Positions 34,027 to 48,541 of a stretch of DNA of 64,000 bases are shown in pieces. Origin of the DNA: Bretschneidera sinensis (lineage: Eukaryota > Streptophyta > Magnoliopsida > Brassicales > Akaniaceae); assembly GCA_023935145.1 (NCBI GenBank), contig CM043704.1:94141873-94205872 (forward strand). Reading direction: 5' to 3'. The notes under the pieces were generated by a model, which was given only the letters and a program-made list of their open reading frames with translations, was not told the origin of the DNA and made no database searches. The first letter of the stretch is position 1. Each line of letters begins with the position of its first letter. Both the position numbers and the translations under genes were made by a program.

Positions 34027-37000
34027 GAGGGGTGTGGTAATCACAACAGCTTGTAATCTGAACTTACAGGACTGGCTTTAAGCTTAGTTACAAAATCATA
34101 TGACTGAAGTAGGGTTGGTTTAGCTGCTGCTTTGGCTAAATCTGTAGTCTTCAGAGTTTTGTAGCTGGATTAAATTTAATGTGTTGGAGTTGTGTTTAGG
34201 ATTGTATTAATACATTTAAAATTTTGGGTCTGTTTTGAGAGGTGTCTTAATGGGTGGAATTTTGCTATTTCCTTGCACTGAATTGATGAACAAGGAAAAG
34301 TGTTGAGAATGATGGATCTTTTGGAGGCCTGCCGGGTTTTGTCTGTGAATCAGCTAAACATATAGAATCAAGGAAGAATCTATATGTTTTTCATGATTTC
34401 TTTTGGTCTTGTTTACCAATTCTTTCTTCCTCGTTGTTTTGCTTGAAGAGGGTCAATGTTGGCAGTTGAAAGGCCATCTTTCGTAGAATTGCCGTGTGTT
34501 TTGCCTCAACCGGAGCTAGCAAGTGCAATATGATTGGTTGTGTTACTCTCCTCAATAATTATAGAATTGAGCCTGTGATATATTGCATTATGGTTTTTCT
34601 CGTTGCCATTCCAGTCTTTATAATATTTAAGGTTTTTAGGGTAGTGTTGTAGCCTTAATGTTCCTATTGTTGCCCTTGGTTTGGTTGTCAAGAAGACACA
34701 AATTGCTTAATGCAGGGCTTAAACCAAGCAAAGCTCTCAAATACTCGCCTGTCCTAACCACTCTTGGATTTGACCATCATGTTGCAAAGATGATTTTGGG
34801 TTCTTGCAGAGTGGAACCATGCAGTAACTAGACCATGACACCTATTAATTCCTTTTGTGCTAAGTTTAAGAGTCGTTGCAAGGACGGAAATTCAACTTGG
34901 TGAGGGTAGTTTTCTTTTCTTATCCGTTACTCGGCCATATTAGTGATGGTTTTTCTGGGGGGATTGTAGCGTGATGAAATCAGCGACTTAATACATAGTT
35001 GCTGTGATAAAAGATAGTAAGTTCATTGGGAATTCACCCAGGAATGAAGCCTTTTCTTGACCTGTTGATAGCCGGAGAAAGATACCTTGATTAGTTTGTG
35101 TTTTGTCCATCAATGGTGTCATCACTTGGGATGTTCCTTTTATTTGGAATGTACATTATTGGGAACATGAGTGTTGGGGTTTCATTGAATTCATTTACCA
35201 AGTGACATTTGACTTTGCAAGGGCTAAATGAGTTTTGAATAAGGGGATAGATTTTGATGTTTGGTTTTTTTATGAGGCTCTTTTTAGTGAGTTTCCCATG
35301 AAAGGTAGATTGGACTTTTTAAAGCAATTGGGAGAACAAGAGCTCTTAATAAAGTTTTTCTTTGCCTGGGAGATTTCTTGGGAACAGAGATTTTATCATT
35401 TTTTTTTTTGAAAATGAGAGGAAAGTGATTGTTGATCAGCGTTGTCTTTGAGCTGTCTGCGATGATTGACGGCAGTGAAGAGCAAAGCGCAGCAGAAGCA
35501 GTGGCTTTTACTTCTTGATTTGTTTGTACTTTGTTTTTTTGTATCAGTTTCATAGTTTCAGCATTTGATTATAATATAAGACCCGCCTAGTGCTTACTTT
35601 GTGTTTGGAAGTTTATAGGAAAGGGAAGGACGAGTATTTAATGAGGGGATGGAAAGGGATTGGATACGGAAGTAGAGTGGTTACCTTCTCTTGTTTGGAT
35701 TTGGATCTTAAAAAAAATAACATTAATAAGTTTTATTTCCTCTACTTTTTATATCTTCAAAGTAGGAGATATAAAAATTGAGTTAATTCATTTTCCTTTC
35801 TTTTTTTAAAAAATAAAAATAAATTCTTGGACAGCTAATAAAATGGAAAAAAAAAAACTTTCAAAGTTGTAATATCCAATCTCTTCACTTTCCCTCCTTT
35901 TCTCTTTCAATCCGTCATAGAGAGTTGTATAATTATTTTCTATAATTAATCTTCTGAGTATATGTAAACCGTCTCATTCATATGGATCAGATAAACTTAA
36001 AATAAATTTTACGAGTTACCTTTAAAGATTACTTATATATGTAGATAAAAATTTTGTGCAAGTTTTTCTAATGATTTTATAAGCAACTTTCACTAATCTA
36101 TGATTAGTGTGCGTACGGTCTATAAAATGAAGAGGAAGATAAGATGAGATATAATAGTAGATTTTTAAACTAAAAATAATTTTTTTAATATTTTTTAATT
36201 TTAAATTAAAAATAAAAAAGTCAAGTTTTAACAATTTTAAACCTAATTGTCCCTACTCCCCCTTAATTTTAAGCCATAAAGCTGTGGTAGATACACATGC
36301 TAATATGCAAATTTGAATCGGCCATTTACAGAAAAAGAACTAGGAAAACTCCATTAAACACATGTTTCCTTCTATTTTTTATAATCAATTAAACACTTGT
36401 TTTTAATGCACTGATGTCGTTAACATTATTTTTTTTTTTGTCAATTTGAATAGTTTATAATTAAATTATGTGATAATATTGTAAAATGAAAAAGAAGCCC
36501 ACCAACCATTAACCTTTTTTTTTAATTGTTTTTTTTATTTATAAATATTTGACTTAACTTTTGTTTGTGAAATATAAAAATCATTTCATACTCTTTCAAA
36601 CAAAAGAAAACGTATTGGATTTGGCTTTGCTCTTGTGCCTTTCAAAATTGTTTTCATATTACTAAATGAATTCCCTTGGACGCAACTTGATGCCAACTTG
36701 CATTTTGTTTTATTCTTTTGAAAACAGAAAGAAAGAAATTAAAGTTCAATATGTTTAGTTGACTTTGTTTTCATGAGTTCAAGCTCAAACATTGTAAGAA
36801 GGGAAAAATGCCAAACAAGACTTTAAACAAAGGAGAAGAAAATCTCAACAAAGTGTAGTTTGTTTTTGTCCCAAAAATCAGTTTTGACAATTATATATTC
36901 AAAGTGAAACCCAAAATAATCATAACTGTGTGGATCAATTTTCATATTTGCCATTGTCAGATCACAAATTTTTTTTTTCTTTGAAATCTCTAGTTTGAGC

Positions 37001-39639
37001 GCAAATAATCTCTATTTGATTCACTTGCAATACTATTTTACTATTTTACCGTTAAATGAGAAAAATCTAACACGAAATTGAAAGTAGATCCAAAATAGAA
37101 TTTGGCAAAAAAGAATATTCAATTTCTTGTCGATATAAGAACAAATTTTAATGCCTGGAAGCAGAGATTTAGCCATCATAGTTGATGTCTTCTCATGTTC
37201 TACATTTTGAAAGTCATTAAAATCTCACAGAATTTGCAGTTCTTTGTTAACATATTATAAATGTGTGGGAAAAAAATGAAACTGGTTCGCCGCAATACGA
37301 ATATTTTAAATAATTATTTGTTGATATAATATTTTTATTCTTGTTGGTAGAGTTGACATTGCATCACTATAATGTAGATAAAAATAATTAGAAGATTGAG
37401 GAATAAATTAATACCAACAAATTTTTTTTTACGCATCTTCTATCCGAAAAACTTTTACTTCCAACGACACACTTTTGATAGTTTGTGCATGAGAATGTCA
37501 CACAAGTGACACCAAGGACACACTTTTGATACTATGATGAGCAGCATGTGATTAGCAAAAGGTGGATGATGGTAAATCAAGTATGAACAGAGATGATTGT
37601 AAATTATTGACCTCTCCACTCCCCAACAAACCCATCAAAGTTCAAAACCATAAAAGTCAAAGAAATCATGCAAGAAATGGGAATTACAATCTTAGCAAAA
37701 CCCAACTGGTCTTCTTGTCTAAGCTTTGTGCCCCTAAAGAAACTAAAATAACAATAATGCAGTTAAAAGTAACACAAAGAAAATACTAACAAGTAAAGTG
37801 AGAAGTCTTGCTTTTCAAATTTGTAATGAGTTAATGCCATATCTAGATAATTAAGTAATAGAAGACATTGGTGAAATATTCACTGTAATCTCTTAATCTA
37901 ACTATCATTTTAAAATCTCAATTTAAAATATTTGAATTCAAATTTTCTTCCCATTAATGTAAAAAAATATATTTGTAAACTTCTCGTGTAATATAATTAG
38001 GGGTTGATTTGGGTCGAATCGAGCCCGAATACTCATGGATCCTTAAATGAACAGGTTCGTGTTCGAAAATTAAACTCGATCTTAAGCTCGATAAATTTTA
38101 TGTTGGTTTGAGCTCGGCTCGGTTTGAGCTCAATAACAAACGAGTCTATTTGAGCTCAAGTTTGAACTCGAGCCCGAACTTTGAATTACCCATTCAAGCT
38201 CTTTATTGAAATTATTAAATAAATATTGGTTCAAGCTCAAGTTCGGCCCTCGACTCAAACTTAATAGTACTTTATCGAACTGTTTGAGATACTTTTAAAC
38301 CGAAACTTAAAGTATTCGAGTTCAGCTCGATAAACTATTTGAGCTTAATTTTCAGACTCGAGCTCAATCGAACCAAGTCTTCACCAAACCTTGACCGAGC
38401 TCGAATTTGAATAACTTAATAAAAGTTTTGTTGGATTTTAGCACTAAATACAATGAACATTCAAGCTTTTCAAGAGAAAATGGGGGTGCTTGAACAAAGG
38501 GTTTGGGTTGGTTTGATAAACTCAACAATCTTACTGATGGAATTGTGTACTGAATTGTGTACTGATGGAATTGCTTAGTGGGTTTAGATCTAAATTATTA
38601 GGTTTAGATCACTTAAAAATTTTACTGGTAATTTTAAATTTTTTATTGATAATGTTAATTTTTAGGTCCCACGTGTATATCAATGTTATCAATAAAGTTT
38701 CTCAAAATTATCAGTAAAATTTTCAACTGATCTAAACAATTAGATTTAGACTCGAGTCAACAAATTTTTTTTTTTTCCTCATTCTGGGTTCATTACAGCC
38801 TGAATGGGGCCCAAATAAGCTGACTGTTCAAAAATCCCTGTCTGTTTGTTTTGTCATTTTTTTCTTTGTAACTGAATCAAATTGTTGAAAATGTGATTTT
38901 TGAATTTCTTTTGTGCAATCTAGTGATCCAAATTTCAATGAGAATTTGCAGTCATGGCTCTGCTAAGAGCAAACAAGTTTGTACTCCCCTTTACAGAGGA
39001 AAAGATGTCCTGTTATTTCTTGTGTTTCAAGCACACTGCATAATGATTAGTGAAAAACTCATCAGTCAACTCATATTTGGACATACCCGAATTTAAAAAA
39101 TAAAAAAAACTTGAAATTTTTTTATCTAATAATTATTTTTGGGTCTTTAAATTTGATAACAAGGGCCCTATATGCATGGCCACCTTTAAACATCTCGAGA
39201 TCATCATTTCTCCTTTTAATATTCCAAACATAAAAGAAAAAACAAACTAAAGACACATACCCATTGGCATTCATACCGTTTGCTGAGAAAGAGATCTTAC
39301 ATTCGAATATTTTGTTGTATCAAATTAATAGTAAATATTTAAAGGAAAACGAAGATGAGTAGTCAAAGCAACAAATAACAGTAAATGAAAGGTTAAATTA
39401 AACCAACAAGAAACTCTTAAACACTTGGATTACAAATGCAAATAATTATGTCACAACCCCACAGTTTGTAGATTTATAGAGGCAGCTCCTCATCAATCAC
39501 ACAACCAAATAAAATCTCTCCCCCTCGGTCAATCTTTCCCTCTTCCCCTCTCCTTCCTCTCTCTCCCTCTCTCCCCTTTTATTCTACTTCTCAAACCAGA
39601 AAAAAATAAAACCGAAAGCCCAACAGCAGGATCAAATTA
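34027..39639. other. Intergenic region between the RBP47-type and DUF1645 genes
   Basis: The first few hundred bases are the RBP47-type 3' UTR. The rest is AT-rich spacer. Minus-strand ORFs near 34506-34691 and 35284-35553 show no domain. A dispersed repeat copy is at 37995-38410. The 100 bp before 39640 are CT-rich and likely 5' UTR of the next gene. Confidence 0.5.
37995..38410. repeat. Dispersed CTCGAG-rich repeat, copy 2
   Basis: Dense GAGCTC, CTCGAG and TTCGA words within AT-rich sequence, without an ORF. Same style as 2745-3090, 42475-42850 and 52090-52440. Confidence 0.5.
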
Positions 39640-40749
39640 ATGGAGATGGAAGTAGTAGCACCAGTCCCTGCAGTTGATTTCAACTTCGATAGCACATGTT
39701 CATCTCCATACATGACTGCTCCTTCAAGTCCTCAAAGAATCGGCAACTTCTTCTTCACTGCCCCCACTAGTCCTTCTCGCGTTTCTTCATTTTATCGCCA
39801 TCTCAAGGATGTTTCTACTGCTTACAATTCTTCTTCCTCTACAATCCCCTTTCAATGGGAAGAAAAACCCGGTACCCCTAGAAAAAGAGCTTTCGATAAC
39901 AAGAAAAACTGCATTAACGATGATAATGATGAAGATTTCGAGTTCAATTTTAGTGGACAGTTAACAGAGAGGACTTCTTTATCTGCTGATGAGCTTTTCG
40001 ATTGTGGTAAGATTCGACCTCTGAAACCACCTCCTCGTTATGATCAAACCTCCACAGTTTCTTCCCCAAGATCCCCAAAATCGAGAGCTTCGCATAGAAA
40101 AGACATTGACCCTAAAGCTGCAACGATAAAGGAGACGCGTAAAACAGGGGATTTCAATCAAGCAGAAGAAGAGAAGAAACAACAACAACGTGGTAGAGAA
40201 AGAAAACCCAATTCATCTTTGAGTTATGTTCATAAAGGAAGCAGATCTTTATCTCCCCTGAGGGCATCAGACATGTTGCTTGAGCAAGAAGAAAACACAC
40301 AGACGACAGAGAAAATGGTTAATTCAGAAACAAGAAACCCCAAATCCTACGCTGCTTCGATTTTGTCGGCGATTTCATTGTCACCGATAGGTTACAAAAA
40401 ATGGAAACTTAGGGATTTGTTGCTGTTTAGAAGTGCATCAGAGGGTAGAGCAACGAGCAATGTTCCGCTAAAAAAGTACGCAGCCCTGTCCAGAAAAGAG
40501 CAAGCAGCAGAGGATGTGAAAAATTCTAGCTTCCGGTCGACTGAGAGTTCCGGCTCAGTGTCCGGTTCCAAAAGGAGAGGACTGGTCTCGGCTCACGAGT
40601 TGCATTACACGGCGAACCGGGCGGTTTCGGAGGAGTTGAAGAGGAAGACATATTTGCCTTACAAACAGGGGTTGTTGGGTTGCTTAGGGTTCAACCGGCC
40701 TGGTGTTCCTGAGATCTCAAGGGGAGTTGGGTCCTTGACACGTGGATGA
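39640..40749 (+). CDS. DUF1645 family protein (369 aa, intronless)
   Basis: Intact single-exon frame from ATG to TGA. The N-terminus carries [20 protein letters not shown] and [27 protein letters not shown] follows near residue 70, then a Phe/Glu acidic stretch and [19 protein letters not shown] near 114. That order is diagnostic of the plant DUF1645 family (established family; the molecular function is poorly known, and a rice member affects grain length and stress tolerance). The middle is basic, Ser-rich and probably disordered. [16 protein letters not shown] near 252 and the tail with [14 protein letters not shown] are the other conserved blocks. No transmembrane segment. A CT-rich 5' leader precedes the start. 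It appears complete. Confidence 0.9.
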   Translation: MEMEVVAPVPAVDFNFDSTCSSPYMTAPSSPQRIGNFFFTAPTSPSRVSSFYRHLKDVSTAYNSSSSTIPFQWEEKPGTPRKRAFDNKKNCINDDNDEDFEFNFSGQLTERTSLSADELFDCGKIRPLKPPPRYDQTSTVSSPRSPKSRASHRKDIDPKAATIKETRKTGDFNQAEEEKKQQQRGRERKPNSSLSYVHKGSRSLSPLRASDMLLEQEENTQTTEKMVNSETRNPKSYAASILSAISLSPIGYKKWKLRDLLLFRSASEGRATSNVPLKKYAALSRKEQAAEDVKNSSFRSTESSGSVSGSKRRGLVSAHELHYTANRAVSEELKRKTYLPYKQGLLGCLGFNRPGVPEISRGVGSLTRG

Positions 40750-43700
40750 TCCAGATCCTCTCTACTTTTTCTTTTTTTGGTTCTAATGTTGGTATAAAGA
40801 TTATTATATGGTTATCTTTGTATAATTTTTGTCTGTTTAAGTGGTCTGCATCCTTGAAATATAATCAAAATGGTATGAAATTTTACATCACTGATACAAA
40901 GGACATTTTGAGAATTACAAAGAACGTGTGTAGACTTCTTTTGGTTGGGTTCATTGAAGACATTATTCAGATATCTTGATAATATAAGTTATGTTTAAAG
41001 AGAAAAAGAAAAAAAAAATTGGCAAAGAGTTTTCAAAATTATGTTAAACACTCAAAATTAAAATCGGTTCACACATGCAATTCCGCACATATGCTTCAAT
41101 TGAATGTGAAAAAATTTTTTTACCCTCTCTAATTTATCTAATGAGACGCATATATGAGTTGAACGTGTGAACTAATTCTAATTTGATCGAAAGTTTGATG
41201 AGAAATACTTATTGGATATCCCATATAATGTAGGGTGTAAATTAATTAAATATAAAATGTAAAAAGACATTAAAACATGAGCAGAATACAATAATATTTT
41301 GTGATAATAACAATAGTTTTTAAAAAGAATTAAAAGTTAAAAAAATAGATTATAAAAAATCAAAATTTGTGTCAAATACACACCGTTTTACATATAAACT
41401 TATTTAGCAGTTGTATCAATATTCATATTTATTAAACTATAAATAACTTTTAATTTTACAATTGCTTTTACAAAAAAAAAAAAGTTGATTCAAAAACCTA
41501 ATCTAGGACCAACATGCCAACCTTTTTTTTAGCTTATGAAGTGAAAATGGTTCCCCCTAATTTCAATCCCTTTTTTAAAAAGAAAAGTTGGGTTTACAAA
41601 GCTAAATATTAATATTTTTTTCAATAATTAAGAGATCAATGTTCTAATCGATGGATGTCACGATATTCATAACGCTGACATAATACCTGTTGATTCTTCA
41701 ATTACGAGGGAGGAGTCAACTCAACAAAGACAAATGCCTTTTAATACTAGTCTGCTAGTTCTGTAATGGGGGAATTGTTGATTTGAGTTTTCTGTGAATA
41801 AAACACTGGTCTATGCAAAATCACAGCTAGAACTCAAGAAAGTAGAAATGTTGGAGAATGATAACACAACATGGCTAAGCCCAAAAAGCAAAAAACAAAT
41901 ATTTGCAACACATGGGTTGGAAAAGAGGCTTTCTTTGTACAACCATAACCATTAGGTTATGGAATAATTATGGTAATGATGCTGATACAGTGTAAAAGGA
42001 ATGTAATTTAGTTTTGGCATTCAAATAAAAGGTGGAAGAATCAAATGAAATACAAATTAATAATCCAAACTAGCAAAACTTGCCTTTCTTCCCTTTCATT
42101 TTCTGTGACTAATGACTCTTTATTCCATCACTACAAACTTGGGCAACATGGCGTCTTATTCAAAATTTTGTTGGCTCATGCATGTGCAATGTCTTAAAAG
42201 ATAAAATGCAGAGATGTAAACTGGTGTTACGTTGTACTTACAGTTTCCAATAAATAATTATAATATCAGAAAAAGCTTAAAAGAGGAAAAGAAAAAGAAA
42301 AAGGAAGTTAATTAAAGTAGACAAATAAAAATTTGAAAATATAAATGGGCATAGCACAAATCATCCAGGTGGTTGTGAGCTAGGTGTTTGATGGGTTTGG
42401 GTTGTGCTCTTATGTGGTACCATTTTTTTTTTTAATATTGTACCAATTATTTATTTAATAACATTGCGACTAGAGTAGAAACTAGTAAAACCAAGCCGAG
42501 TCTGACTCCAGTCATTTATAGGTTATTTTAGTTCGAGTCAAATTTAAAAATTTGGACTCAATTAAATATTATTTGCCCAACGTAAAGATCAACTCGACTC
42601 AAACTCAAATCACGCACGAGCTCAAATGAACTTAAACTTGAACTATATGAGTGAAGCTATAATGAAATAAAATATATTTATATAAAAATAATTAACTTAT
42701 ATTAACAAATTAGCTAGTAAGTCTGACGAGTCAAGATATATAAAACTTGAACTTCATTTATCAGATTAAACGAGCATAGATCCATGCTTAGATTCTTTCG
42801 AGCTCGAGCATAGATCTATGTCGATTTAGGCATATGATGAAATGAAGAAAACGAAGAAGAAGAAAAAAAAAAAGTTAAGATATTCACATATGAGTTATCC
42901 TATATATGAAAAAAATAAAAATTAATAGTAGTTTATATATTTGGTTTGGACTTTAAATTTTTGAGTTTAAACTTTTAAGTTATATTGTTGTCTATTCATA
43001 TATGAAACACACAATTTAATTGAGTATGAATAAAAAGCGTTTTTATATTCACGATTATGCTTTTTCTGGTTTCTCCATGCTCGTCCCTAACAAAATAAAT
43101 AAAATCGATTTGGTCAACTTTTATGTCTTAGCATGCAATTGGGAATTATCATTGGTATCAAAATTAATAATAATGTGTAAGGCATTGGTCGTACCTTTCA
43201 TTTTACTTCTCGTTACAGTCCAAAATATACACTAGAAATCAATAATGTGAAGATAAAAAGAAGGTACCAGTCTAGCTATTGTACAAAACTAGCTTTATAG
43301 AAAGGCTTGTTATGTCGATTATATAGGAGACCAACACGAAATACTACCATCATGTTGCTTTGATCTTTTCTTTAATCCCCTTTATTCTTTGGAGTTTGTT
43401 AGAGTGGAAAAAGTAATTAAAAAGGATATAAGCCATGATTTTTTTTATGCAATACGGGTTTTATTTTCCATCACTAATTCACTATATATTATATATACAA
43501 TATTTTTTTCTATGTCAAAAAAAAAAAAGAATTTGTCTTATTTATGAATAATGATGATAAGAATGATCGATTATCATGATGTTAATTACAATGGCAAGTT
43601 TAAAAGTAGTCTTTGGCTTTGTTGACAATGATAAGAGTTCATGATTCTAGTGATGACTACATTTGTAGATTGACTAGCTTCAAAGTCATGTTTTGCTCAA

Positions 43701-46700
43701 CAAAATCATTGATTAATTCGAAATACATTGCCGTAAACTTTCGAGTTTAACTGACGTATTTCTAACATTATATATATTTAAATTTTTGCTAAGTGAATTC
43801 TCTATACTTAAGTTTTTCTTAAACTCGAGTTATCATTCATTGTTTTTTAGAGCTGATGACTCGACTCGAATCATGCGGTTGACTCTTTGTCTTTTAATGT
43901 TTGAGATGGTACAATCGAATGACAGCAGAAACTCAAAAAAACTTGTGTAATGTAATCACATGGTGATTTATGTGGTGAACTAGATGATGCTGGCTTGAGA
44001 GTTTGATTATTGAAAATCAATAGTTGATTCTTTATTCAAGATAAAAGAATGAATGGCTTTACATGTGTGATTATATATGAAATATGAACTGTATTATATT
44101 GTGAGCTTAGAGTGATATAGATTGATAATTAAAAATTTACAAATCTAAGTGTGAAAATCAAAGATTTATTCAAATTCACATGTGAGTGTACATCTCACAT
44201 AAAAAAGCAAGTAGATAAATGATATAATATATATCAGTTTAAACTTTTGAGTTTAAGTAATGTCTAACATCGTTTATTTAGGTTTTTGGCTTCTATTATC
44301 AAAATAGATTATTCAAACTTCAAAATGCCCTTTCAATTAAAGTCCTTCTGCCCAAATGCCTAAAGAAAGGCATGCATCTCCCCATATCCTTTTAGTTTCC
44401 TCCCAGTTAACCTTTGTTTTTATGACGTGTTTAATAAGACAATGTTAGTCTCTGTATTGTTGTTCTTTTTAACATAGAGGAAGTTTTTGCTTAACATATG
44501 TTATGAAAAATACATAATATAAAAGTTTATTTCACTATTAAATAACATAAGAAGAATAATAAAATAGATCTTTTGTAGACTTACTCTTCCTAAAATAGAC
44601 CTGCCTAACCATTGATGTGGGGCTCTTGGAGAGGTTAAGTTGATCAAGCAAAATCAAATTAGTGTTGAATATCCACCAATAATTTGATCTGCTTTTTGAC
44701 TAGTTTTAATATTAAAGTACTCCTATATAATAGTTAAAAAGTGAAATCTTGCTTGACAAAGGGAAAATATTCTCATGCTCAAGTAATTAACAAGTTCACC
44801 TGACTAGATTTTCTAGTTAATTTTCCTATTGTGACTTGGAAACAAACTTTTTGACTGAATTTTTTTGGGAGATCTTCTTCCTCTGATCCAAAGATTGAGC
44901 CATATTATTGGTTCATAGGATTTGTTTGGTTCATGGAATTAGGTGGGATCAGATTAATGTAATCCTACTTTAATTCTTAATTCATGTTTGATTAAAACTT
45001 GAGATGGGATTAGTCTTAGAATGGGATTAACATTTTCATTATAAGTTTGCCCTTTATATTTTTTATTATTTTCAACATTACCTTTTTATGTATAAATCGA
45101 TAATAAAATAATAAATAATAATTTATTAATAATATGATAAATGGTTATTCATCGTAATAATATTATTAATAATTTAAAATTAAAATAGTTATTAATCGTT
45201 ATTATAAAATTTAATAAATATTTTTTCATCCAAATTGCAGTTCTTGCTGCCATCAGATCTGACATGGTATTTCGGATTGATCGTCCTCCCCTTTGACTAC
45301 ACATGTTCTATTGTTTCACCCATAACAATGTCTTTGGAGAATGGAGTTGGTGAAGGGTTTATTCCCAATCTCCATAGCAGTTACGTTGACTAAGTTATGA
45401 ACCCAACAAAATGTAAGAAAGAATTTAACAAAAAATGAAGAAGTCTATTAAACTCAAAGTTTAATATGATAAATGGGATTGTGAAAACAGCACATATAAA
45501 GGTCTTTTTCAATTGGATTTCCCTATGAACACTGAAACAACGAGCTAAAGCCACAAATAGATGTCTGACTAAAGTCCAACACTAGGGGTGTATTCAAGAT
45601 CAAGGCCCTGTAGTCATTCACCATGTGGTCAACCATCAGTCCCTACATCATAAAGAGATGTCACCCCATAGGTACTCTCCGCTGTCCCAGCCGATAACTT
45701 TACTTTACAGAGAACCGACCAGATCAATGTTCAGCTGTGGTTTGTGCAGTTGACAGATTTATGGCACAACATCACGGCCTGGAAATATGTTATGGAAAGT
45801 GGAAACCATGAGGAATACATTGGGACTGTGCTTGGGGGATCTAATTTTGCATGCTAAGTTCTTCCCGTTTGAAAAAGGTAAAAGAAAAAAAAGTTAAAAG
45901 AAAATTGCTTCATTTACGATAGGTCTTTTCTCATTTAATGCCACTGTTGCTTTTTCATCTCTCTTTTACGTTATCGGTATCCGAGTGCTTGAAGTGCAAT
46001 TGTTTAAATTGTGCATGAACGTTGCTTCAGTTTTTCTACCATTCTTTGTTTTTCTTCTTGAGTATCAGTTTTTTTTAAAGTGAACTTAAATGTTCTACTA
46101 ATTAAAATCAAATCAAAATGCATTGTATCTCTTAGAATAAATTAATATATATTATATTGAAAAAAATACTATTGATCTTTATTTTAATTTATGTATCACG
46201 AGTAATTTTGAATCTATTTATATATGTTATTAATTTAAAATCATAAAAATTATTTTATATATTTGTGAACTTTATAAAATTATATTTTATTTTTTTAACT
46301 TAAAGCTAAAAAGATATTATTTAATTAAATGAATAATGCATAATAATGTATAAATTGAGATAAAATATTATGTAAAAATGGATCATAAATGAAACTATAA
46401 AGAAGTATACTAATAGTAAAAATCAAAGAGAGGTGATTACAAAAATTCGATTTCGTGAGAATTATCACCAAATAAAAAAAAATTCATTAGTAATCATGAA
46501 AAAATTAAATCACTTCAGATTTGAATTATTTTAAATTTCAAATCGTTTTAGATTTTGAATAATTCATGGTTCGGATCTGATATGTTGATGTTTATAAGAA
46601 CAAGTGGTTAAAATGGAGCACAATTATACATAATTTTGAGCACATTATCCCCCCTGTAGAGTCTTAAACTATTATGAGCATTACGATATGATAACATACC

Positions 46701-47165
46701 TTACGCTTTAGTCGTCATAATCTTTTAATAAATCCGTTTTTCATAATCTGCTGAATCCGAGCATACCATATCGCTGAGCATGTATTCCATACACTCTCAA
46801 AAATTTCCTATTAATTTTTGGAGTATAAACCATATAATTACGAAACTACCACTGCACCTCAATAGCACACCACTAACACACATTTGCTGCATAACTACCC
46901 CACAACTAGGTTAGATTTGTTGCACAACAGTCACAAAAATCACCACACAGCTCGTTCAAAAGCCAACTAACGTGTCACTCCTGTGAAAATTTTATATAAA
47001 ACACAAAATAGTCATAGACTAGCTAGACTAAATGTTTGAATGTGGCAACATGGAAATGGGCCACATCACAAATGCTACATTTTATAATTGGTTGAACGAA
47101 AAATTGAATAGACGAAATTGTGTTTTCCGAATGCAAATTCGATAATCAATAATAGAAAATCCAAG
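40750..47165. other. Long AT-rich intergenic region
   Basis: The 3' UTR of the DUF1645 gene, then more than 6 kb without a supported gene. It contains a dispersed repeat copy (42475-42850). A GC-richer, stop-containing patch at about 45230-45850 might be a decayed exon or transposon fragment, but I cannot assign it. The ORF at 43020-43235 is not convincing. Confidence 0.5.
42475..42850. repeat. Dispersed CTCGAG-rich repeat, copy 3
   Basis: Shares with 52090-52440 an AT-rich core ending in TAGCTAGTAAGT, flanked by AACTCGACTC and GAGCTCGAGC words. No ORF or terminal repeats seen. Confidence 0.5.
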
Positions 47166-47169
47166 TCTT

Positions 47170-47985
47170 GGGTTCGAATTGATAGCCCAGATACTGCAGG
47201 CATCTGCTATCCATGAGGATCGGGTGATGGGGTCATTGTTGCATACCCAAGTTGTATTTTTGAATGATATATGCGTTCAAACGTCACTACTCGGGATGTA
47301 CTCAAATTGTGGGGATTCGGAATCAGCAAATGAATTTTTTGGCTGCATAGGTGATAAATATGTTGCTGCTTGGAATTCTATAATATTCGGGAATTTGAAG
47401 AATGATAGGATAAAGGAAGGACTTCATCTTTTTTGTGACATTGTAAGGCCTTGTGTTGCTCAATTCGCATACTCCATGGTGTTGAATGCTTGTAGCATTA
47501 TACTTGTGGACAACTCACCCATGCCGATGTCCTTGCCTCAAACCCATTAGCTGATTTACCAGTACAAAATGTCCTCTTTGACCAAAAAATTTTGTTTGCA
47601 ATTTGTGCAAAACAAGATTTTTGTGTCAGATAAAAACTTGATTAGTAATTTTTAAGAATTTTATTGATAATGTCAATTGAATACATAAAAACTTTATTAA
47701 TAAAATTTTAAAAAATTATTAATTAAATTATCATTCGATGCAAAAATCTTGTTGCTGGACATGTATTGCGATTGTGATGACATGGAAACAACCTTTTATG
47801 TTTTTAGTAGAATTGAAAACCCCGATTTGCTTTCGTGGAACCCAATGATTACAGGGTGTTCAGAAAATGGGGATGGAGAGAAGGCCATGGATCTGTTTAT
47901 CCAGCTGCAAAGAGGTCTTTTCCTAATCCAGATGAGTACATTTGCAGCTGTTATTTCTGCAACTGGTGCATTGAAAATATAAACA
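47170..47985 (+). pseudogene. PPR protein pseudogene, PLS type, fragmentary
   Basis: Two open pieces (about 47179-47550 and 47749-47982) encode pentatricopeptide repeats: MYSNCGDSESANEFFGCIGD, AAWNSIIFGNLKNDRIKEGL, then [20 protein letters not shown] and [20 protein letters not shown]. The repeats read in register, as in organelle-targeted RNA-binding PPR proteins. The first piece drifts off frame and stops at 47548; about 170 bp of AT-rich sequence without homology separates the pieces, and neither end of a normal gene is present. Truncated and dead. Confidence 0.8.
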
Positions 47986-48057
47986 AAATTGACCTTATAA
48001 AATATGGTATTGATTTACTGTCCAATGATGCCATGCACTCTTCATTAACTAGTTGCC

Positions 48058-48210
48058 TTGCCAAAAATTAAGTTATCATCGGCCCAAAACAAATTAGACA
48101 TGAGATGTCCATTACGATTAGCTTGGACCCTATGGATTAACCTTTCATTTTCAGTACTTTGGTTAGGGGAGGCAATGACGTGCTTAGCATGCATGATCTC
48201 GTTGGATAGA
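48058..48210 (-). pseudogene. LINE reverse-transcriptase scrap
   Basis: On the minus strand a short frame reads HRVQANRNGHLMSNLFWADD, resembling the box around the FADD catalytic motif of plant L1 reverse transcriptases (here with Trp in place of the usual residue before ADD). Only about 50 codons remain. Confidence 0.4.
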
Positions 48211-48229
48211 GTCATGACAGGCTTAGTTT

Positions 48230-48541
48230 TTGAAGCTCACAACACGATACGAGGCACGATTAATAACATTTAATGAAATTCAAAATTACATACAATTTGA
48301 TGTCACTAGAATAATAAATCAAAAAGAATTAAATGATAATAAATTTGATATTTTAAAAGAGTGGAAGAAAAATGAATTTTATTACCCTATTCTTAGCATA
48401 ATAACACGTAATCTACTAATTGTTCCAGTGTCTACTATAGCATCGAAACAAGCTTTTAATGCAGGTTTTAGAATTTTAGATGAATTGCGATCAAGACTAT
48501 CACCGAAAGTGTTGCAAATTCTAGTATGCACGAAGAATTAG
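48230..48541 (+). pseudogene. hAT transposase C-terminal dimerisation domain
   Basis: FDILKEWKKNEFYYPILS, VPVSTIASKQAFNAG, RILDELRSRLSPKVLQ and LVCTKN follow the order of the hAT-family dimerisation domain (FD-W, YP-L, S-A-E-FS, R-L, C-W). Several consensus residues are altered: SKQAF instead of SE-AFS, and no final Trp. The rest of the transposase and terminal repeats are absent. A decayed RICESLEEPER/zf-BED-type fragment. Confidence 0.8.

Noticed and set aside
35284..35553. Minus-strand ORF of 89 residues
   Set aside because: No motif, basic low-complexity composition, and no splice or promoter support.
47550..47748. Intron splitting the first PPR pseudogene
   Set aside because: PPR genes of this type are usually intronless, no good GT-AG pair fits, and reading drifts before the gap. 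Treated as an insertion or decay.
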